A DNA stretch of 64,000 nucleotides from an uncultured Oscillospiraceae bacterium (GTDB taxonomy: Bacteria; Bacillota; Clostridia; Oscillospirales; Oscillospiraceae), in contig CAMVRT010000002.1 in the NCBI GenBank assembly GCA_947169975.1, positions 124,001 through 188,000 of the forward strand, in the 5' to 3' direction. Shown here piece by piece: positions 60,698-64,000 of this stretch. The translations under genes were made by a program, and so were the position numbers. Every line of letters begins with the position of its first letter. The stretch's first letter is position 1. A model generated the notes under the pieces. The model was not told the origin of the DNA. It did not search any database and saw nothing but the letters and a program-made list of their open reading frames with translations.

Positions 60698-60726
60698 TTG
60701 CAACGGCGGGGCCTTCGTGCTATGAT
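60698..60726 (+). promoter_or_regulatory. Promoter of the 65-residue gene
   Basis: TTGCAA (60698-60703), 17 bp, TATGAT (60721-60726) with extended TGC. Confidence 0.7.
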
Positions 60727-60765
60727 GCCCCCGAGAGCATCATACGGAGCAAAGGAGGTCATCCC

Positions 60766-60963
60766 ATGAAGAAGAGAGCGGAGATCGCCGTGGCGCTGGC
60801 GCTGCTGGGCGCCGCGTCCGCCCTGTGCCTGAAGCTGATGAAGAAGGCCGGGGAGTGGCTGGACGAGGATCAGCGGAAGCTGGACGAGGCGGAGGAAACC
60901 GAAGCGGTACGCCAAGGGGAAACCGTCGAGGAAGAAGCCACCGAAGAGGACTTTGCGGACTGA
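60766..60963 (+). CDS. Small anchored acidic protein, unknown
   Basis: 65 residues: MKKRAEIAVALALLGAASAL is a membrane segment or uncleaved signal, followed by a short basic patch (KLMKKAG) and a strongly acidic tail (EEEATEEDFAD). GGAGG precedes ATG 60766 and the gene has a good promoter, so it is likely real. No family recognised. Confidence 0.7.
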   Translation: MKKRAEIAVALALLGAASALCLKLMKKAGEWLDEDQRKLDEAEETEAVRQGETVEEEATEEDFAD

Positions 60964-61024
60964 CAAGTAAAAAACGGGCCTGCGCCAATGCTGCGGGCTC
61001 ATAAGGAAGTATTTTCACATGTAT

Positions 61025-61067
61025 GGAATGGTGTAGTCTTTCAGGACTGCACCATTCCTGTTTTTAT
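61025..61067 (+). terminator. Terminator of the small acidic protein gene
   Basis: GGAATGGTGTAGTC pairs with GGACTGCACCATTCC (with one G-T pair) and ends in GTTTTT. The 60964-61024 stretch shows nothing else. Confidence 0.7.
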
Positions 61068-61535
61068 GCCGTGATGCGATGTTGCTGGGGGCTCTGCCGA
61101 ATTTCGGCCATCAGCTTTTCAAGCTCCTTTTCCGTGGGGAGCGTAAGCATCCCTGCGGCGGTGAAATAGATGTCCACCTTCACATGACAGTGACCGTCGT
61201 ACTTGTCGTTGTTGTGGACCTCGATCCGGCGGATCAGCGTGTTCACGATGGTAGGCGTCAATTCCCGCACCTCGGTGAACTCCCGCAGGCCCTTCAGCAG
61301 CATACGGAGATCAACCTGCGCCTTGTCCGCTTCCCGCAGTTCCTGTTCGCAGAGGGCAATGGTTTGCACCAGTTCCTCCGTTTCCTTGAAGCCGGGGCGC
61401 TCAAAGGTGGTGCCGCTGACGCCGTCGTCATAGAAGAATTATGGGTGGAGATGCCCGTTTCGGCGGGCGTAGTCATACAGGATCGTGCGCTGATTCTGGA
61501 TCGAATTCGACTCCTTGTCTTCCGGATTGCTTTTG
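61064..61535 (-). pseudogene. Remnant of a large serine recombinase
   Basis: The C-terminal part (61064 to about 61400) encodes ETEELVQTIALCEQELREADKAQ..TEVRELTPTIVNTLIRRIEVHNN, the DUF4368 end of conjugative-transposon serine recombinases. Directly upstream, in the same frame, lies N-terminal resolvase sequence (KESNSIQNQRTILYDYARRNGHLHP, stop, FFYDDGVSGTTFERPGFK). So the two ends of the gene are joined with the middle 300 or more codons missing, and an in-frame TAA at 61439-61441 interrupts what remains. It cannot make an active enzyme. No other transposon genes are seen nearby. Confidence 0.85.
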
Positions 61536-62651
61536 ATGAACCGTTTGTTGTTCCATCTTCCGAAACCGATCGGGCGTTACGCCGAACATCTGCTTGAAGC
61601 TGCGGATGAATTGCCTCGTATCACGATAGCCGATCTCTTCGCAGATGTGATCGAGCTTCCAGGCCTTCGTTTTCAGCAATTCTGCGGCTTTTCTCAGCTT
61701 AAAATCTTTGACAGTCTCTGAGAAAGACCGTCCGGCCTGCTCCTGAAACATGCGGCTCAAATAGGATTCGTTGTAATGGAATTCGGCAGCCAGATCATGG
61801 AGCGTAACCGTACGGTAGTGATTGTACATGTAGTTGACCATGTCGAGTATCCGCTGGTCCCGTAAAGCGATACTATAGAGCGGCTGCATTGTGTCCATAT
61901 ATCGTTGAAGAATATAGGTAATGAGATTTGCTGCCGTCGATTCCATGAGCTCCTTTTGATAGGGCATTGCAAGACTTTGCTGCTCGTACAGAAAGAGCAG
62001 CATACTTTCAGCGGCAGGGTCCTTCCCACATTGAAAACTGATCGGATATACCATGGAGGGAAGATGCGGAATACTCATCTTTATGAAGTGACTGAGCCGA
62101 ATCTTCATGGTAAGGCACAGTGAGTCACCGACAGCAATGAGCTGGTGTCTGGTCGGAACCGGGATGAGGATAAAGCTCCCTTCCTGCTGGATCACCTCGT
62201 TCTCCCCGACGCGATGTATGCAGCTGCCCCGGAGCACATAGGCACATTCGATAAACTCGTGTGAGTGGGCAGGTATTTCAATATAACGGAGCAGTTTTTC
62301 TACGGCAACATTCATGTCAGACGGCATGAAGTCCTCTTCCGTCAGGCCGGTATTTCCGTATCTCTCATGAAAGGAGGCTACGATCTGTCCCTGCTCCCGA
62401 AGAGACGACGGATCATTCATGGTTTCCAGAGTATGCCGGTCGGTTCCGCGCATCATCAGATATAAGTACTGACCGTGGCGAAGCATGATCCCCGTTCGGC
62501 GGACGGAATCGAGTCCTGCCTTCTCATACGGATCCAACCTGGACAACTCCCGGACCAGATGATGATAGTTCGCCAAAGTATCCCTCCGTTCATGGCTCGC
62601 CGTCGTTCCTGTTAACAAATCAATTATATCTTCCGGAAAAGTAAAATTCAA
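61473..62651 (-). CDS. AraC family regulator with a fusion-derived C-terminus
   Basis: 392 residues: about 270 N-terminal residues with a cupin-like sensor part (PAHSHEFIECAYVLRGSCIHRVGENEVIQQEGSFILIPVPTRHQ), then an AraC DNA-binding domain of two HTH motifs (LHDLAAEFHYNESYLSRMFQEQAGRSFSETV; LDHICEEIGYRDTRQFIRSFKQMFGVTPDRFRK). The last 20 or so residues after KMEQQTVHQ come from recombinase remnant DNA read in another frame, so the native end was lost or changed. Start is TTG 62651 with a weak GAGATGGG site, so uncertain. Likely controls the divergent esterase-transporter genes. Confidence 0.82.
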   Translation of the reverse strand: MNFTFPEDIIDLLTGTTASHERRDTLANYHHLVRELSRLDPYEKAGLDSVRRTGIMLRHGQYLYLMMRGTDRHTLETMNDPSSLREQGQIVASFHERYGNTGLTEEDFMPSDMNVAVEKLLRYIEIPAHSHEFIECAYVLRGSCIHRVGENEVIQQEGSFILIPVPTRHQLIAVGDSLCLTMKIRLSHFIKMSIPHLPSMVYPISFQCGKDPAAESMLLFLYEQQSLAMPYQKELMESTAANLITYILQRYMDTMQPLYSIALRDQRILDMVNYMYNHYRTVTLHDLAAEFHYNESYLSRMFQEQAGRSFSETVKDFKLRKAAELLKTKAWKLDHICEEIGYRDTRQFIRSFKQMFGVTPDRFRKMEQQTVHQKQSGRQGVEFDPESAHDPV

Positions 62652-62658
62652 CCCATCT

Positions 62659-62673
62659 CACATGTAATATGTG
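62659..62673. promoter_or_regulatory. Palindrome in the AraC/esterase intergenic region
   Basis: CACAT (62659-62663) and ATGTG (62669-62673) are inverted around GTAAT, flanked by ACCCA..GGGT on the outside. It lies in the 87-bp divergent gap, a likely AraC site. A -10-like TATTAT at 62701-62706 has no clear -35, as is common for activated promoters. Confidence 0.5.
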
Positions 62674-62738
62674 GGTATTTTTTATTCTTTTCAAAAACTA
62701 TATTATAAATATAGGAAAGCACAGAAAGGACCATGAGC

Positions 62739-63704
62739 ATGGGAAAAAAGCTGAATGATCTGAAATGTACGCTCATCCAAAAGGCAGTCTATACAAAGCT
62801 CTACAAGGGGCACAAGCCCAATGAGTGGGAACCGTGGAACGCTCCGGAAGTGAAAAAGCTGGGCAACGGCATGGTTTGCCGCAGCGACATCAGATACGGC
62901 GAGACCTGGCCCAACAGCTTCGCGGACATCTGGTATCCCAACGACAGCGGGGAGAAGCGGCCCGTGGTGGTGTACTTTCACGGCGGCGGCTTTATTTTCG
63001 GCAACAAGTCTGCCGGCGACCCGCTGCAGACCGGCGGAGGCGGCGTGGGAAAGCTGGAAGCCATCGTGCGAGCAGGCTATATCCTGATCAATGCCGATTA
63101 CGCGCTGGCGCCGCAGTACCGGTTTCCGGTGCCGATCCGGCAGGCAGACGAGTTGTTCCGCTACCTGATTGCACATGAAGAGGAGCTTCATCTGGATATG
63201 TCCCATGTCTGCCTCTCGGGCGGAAGCGCAGGAGCCAATATGACAGTCATTTACGCCGCCTGCGTCTGTAATCCCGATTACGCCGCCATGCTCGGCGTCG
63301 ACCCCGTCATGACGCAGGAAAACCTGAAGGTCCTGGCCATCGACGAGGCCGCGCTGGACGCCAGTGTCTTTGACAAAAACATGTACGCTATGCTGGGCTG
63401 CGCAACGGGAGCGAAACGCAATACGCCGGAGGCCGTGGCGATCATCAACGCGAAAACCTATATTCGTGACAGCTTCATTCCCAGCTGGATCAACGCCTCC
63501 AATGAGCCGAATGATGAAAAGGGCTATTTCATCATGGAAGGCCGCGGACTCAAAAAGAAGCTGGACGAGATAGGCGTTCCCAATGATCTGGTCTTCTTCC
63601 CCGGGGCAAAGCTGCCCCACGGCTATATGGATCAAATGGAAGCAGAACCGCACGCGAAAGAAGCCTTCGACAGGATGATGAATTTCATTAAAAAGTACAT
63701 ATAA
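62739..63704 (+). CDS. Alpha/beta hydrolase (HSL/acetyl esterase type)
   Basis: 321 residues with the oxyanion HGGG (VVVYFHGGGFIFG, near residue 85) and the nucleophile elbow SGGSAGANM near residue 165; the catalytic His is probably in KLPHGYMDQM near the end. So an ester hydrolase of the hormone-sensitive-lipase group; with the GPH transporter behind it, removal of acyl groups from an imported glycoside is plausible (inference). ATG 62739 has AAAGGA eight bases upstream; ATG 62733 would be too close to it. Confidence 0.87.
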   Translation: MGKKLNDLKCTLIQKAVYTKLYKGHKPNEWEPWNAPEVKKLGNGMVCRSDIRYGETWPNSFADIWYPNDSGEKRPVVVYFHGGGFIFGNKSAGDPLQTGGGGVGKLEAIVRAGYILINADYALAPQYRFPVPIRQADELFRYLIAHEEELHLDMSHVCLSGGSAGANMTVIYAACVCNPDYAAMLGVDPVMTQENLKVLAIDEAALDASVFDKNMYAMLGCATGAKRNTPEAVAIINAKTYIRDSFIPSWINASNEPNDEKGYFIMEGRGLKKKLDEIGVPNDLVFFPGAKLPHGYMDQMEAEPHAKEAFDRMMNFIKKYI

Positions 63705-63717
63705 AGGGGATAGAGAG

Positions 63718-64000
63718 ATGGCAAAGAAAGAAAGCGTCAATAAGCATCCTGACTGGCGGCTCAGCACGCGGGAACGCTTCAACTACTACCTTTCCGACAG
63801 CGGCAGGCTGTTCGGCACGTCCGTATTTCAGACATTCATGACAGCATTTCTGGCGCTTCGCGGCGTCAACCTGACCGTTCTGGCGGGTGTGCTGTTGGTA
63901 CTGAAGATGATCGATGCAGTGGACGATGTGGTCTTTGGCTACCTGATTGACAAACTGAAGATCACCGAGTGGAAGGCTTTTCGAAAACTTACAGGGGAGG
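63718..64000 (+). CDS. GPH/MFS family sugar-cation symporter, N-terminal part
   Basis: The first 94 codons of a transporter that runs off the window. It reads MAKKESVNKHPDWRLSTRERFNYYL, then a first membrane segment (TSVFQTFMTAFLALRG) and the GPH signature MIDAVDDVVFGYLIDK, with the DxxxDxxxGxxxD pattern that marks glycoside-pentoside-hexuronide symporters. It follows the esterase by 13 bp with AGGGGATAGAG before ATG 63718, hence the same operon. Confidence 0.85.
   Translation, partial: MAKKESVNKHPDWRLSTRERFNYYLSDSGRLFGTSVFQTFMTAFLALRGVNLTVLAGVLLVLKMIDAVDDVVFGYLIDKLKITEWKAFRKLTGE

Noticed and set aside
61294..61476. A 60-codon open frame on the minus strand
   Set aside because: It is an out-of-frame reading of the recombinase remnant.

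Overview
This window is the replication-origin region of a GC-rich Gram-positive bacterium, most likely a gut member of the Clostridia (Oscillospiraceae-like; family-level inference). The reasons are the order dnaA-dnaN-yaaA-recF-remB-gyrB-gyrA facing rpmH-rnpA-yidD-yidC-khpB, a single-chain glycyl-tRNA synthetase under a T-box, RicT, DivIVA, SepF, Hfq and PPDK, a sporulation/biofilm-type gene set (RemB, RicT), and consensus promoters spaced mostly at 17 bp.

Layout. 1-4.9 kb: end of a MATE transporter, nadE, rpsT, a structured intergenic element, a T-box with glyS, and an AEC transporter. 5.0-15.2 kb, minus strand: dnaA, dnaN, yaaA, recF, remB, gyrB, gyrA, a small membrane protein, trmO and rnhA, mostly overlapping by a few bases. 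15.2-15.5 kb: oriC, with a second DnaA-box cluster between dnaA and dnaN. 15.5-18.5 kb, plus strand: rpmH, rnpA, yidD, yidC, khpB. 18.6-30.8 kb: ackA, exoA, a methionine T-box with metG, tatD, a GntR-ABC operon with a perfect operator palindrome, a PH-domain protein, and holB-ricT-HAD. 31-42.5 kb: PPDK with an extra C-terminal tail, an M3 lipoprotein peptidase, an HTH protein with a repeat solenoid, lepA, an XRE regulator, a LysM/G5/M23 cell-wall enzyme and a HAD protein. 42.6-53.6 kb, minus strand: miaB, a membrane protein, mutS, mutL, miaA, hfq, an HlyD-like protein, a PLP-binding protein, sepF, divIVA. 53.7-55.3 kb: lspA, rluD, tRNA-Val. 55.3-64 kb is accessory: an AT-rich orphan gene, a DUF3592 protein, a PadR/DUF1700/DUF4097 cassette, DUF3885, a membrane-linked XRE protein, a decayed serine recombinase fused onto the 3' end of an AraC gene, an esterase and the start of a GPH transporter.

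The most unusual signal is non-coding. Two intergenic copies (1879-2169 and 23850-24018) share one architecture of four consecutive hairpins. Two stems have different sequences but perfect pairing, and the longer copy carries a 44-bp sub-palindrome in each of two loops; the two sub-palindromes themselves show a compensatory base-pair change. A second family of bipartite REP-like repeats occurs in at least five intergenic gaps. Other points worth attention are the GntR operator, the HTH-solenoid fusion with its own operator-like repeats, the PPDK and RicT tails, and the degraded recombinase.

All family names rest on motif recognition by eye; no database search was run. Start sites were chosen from ribosome-binding sites and family N-termini.
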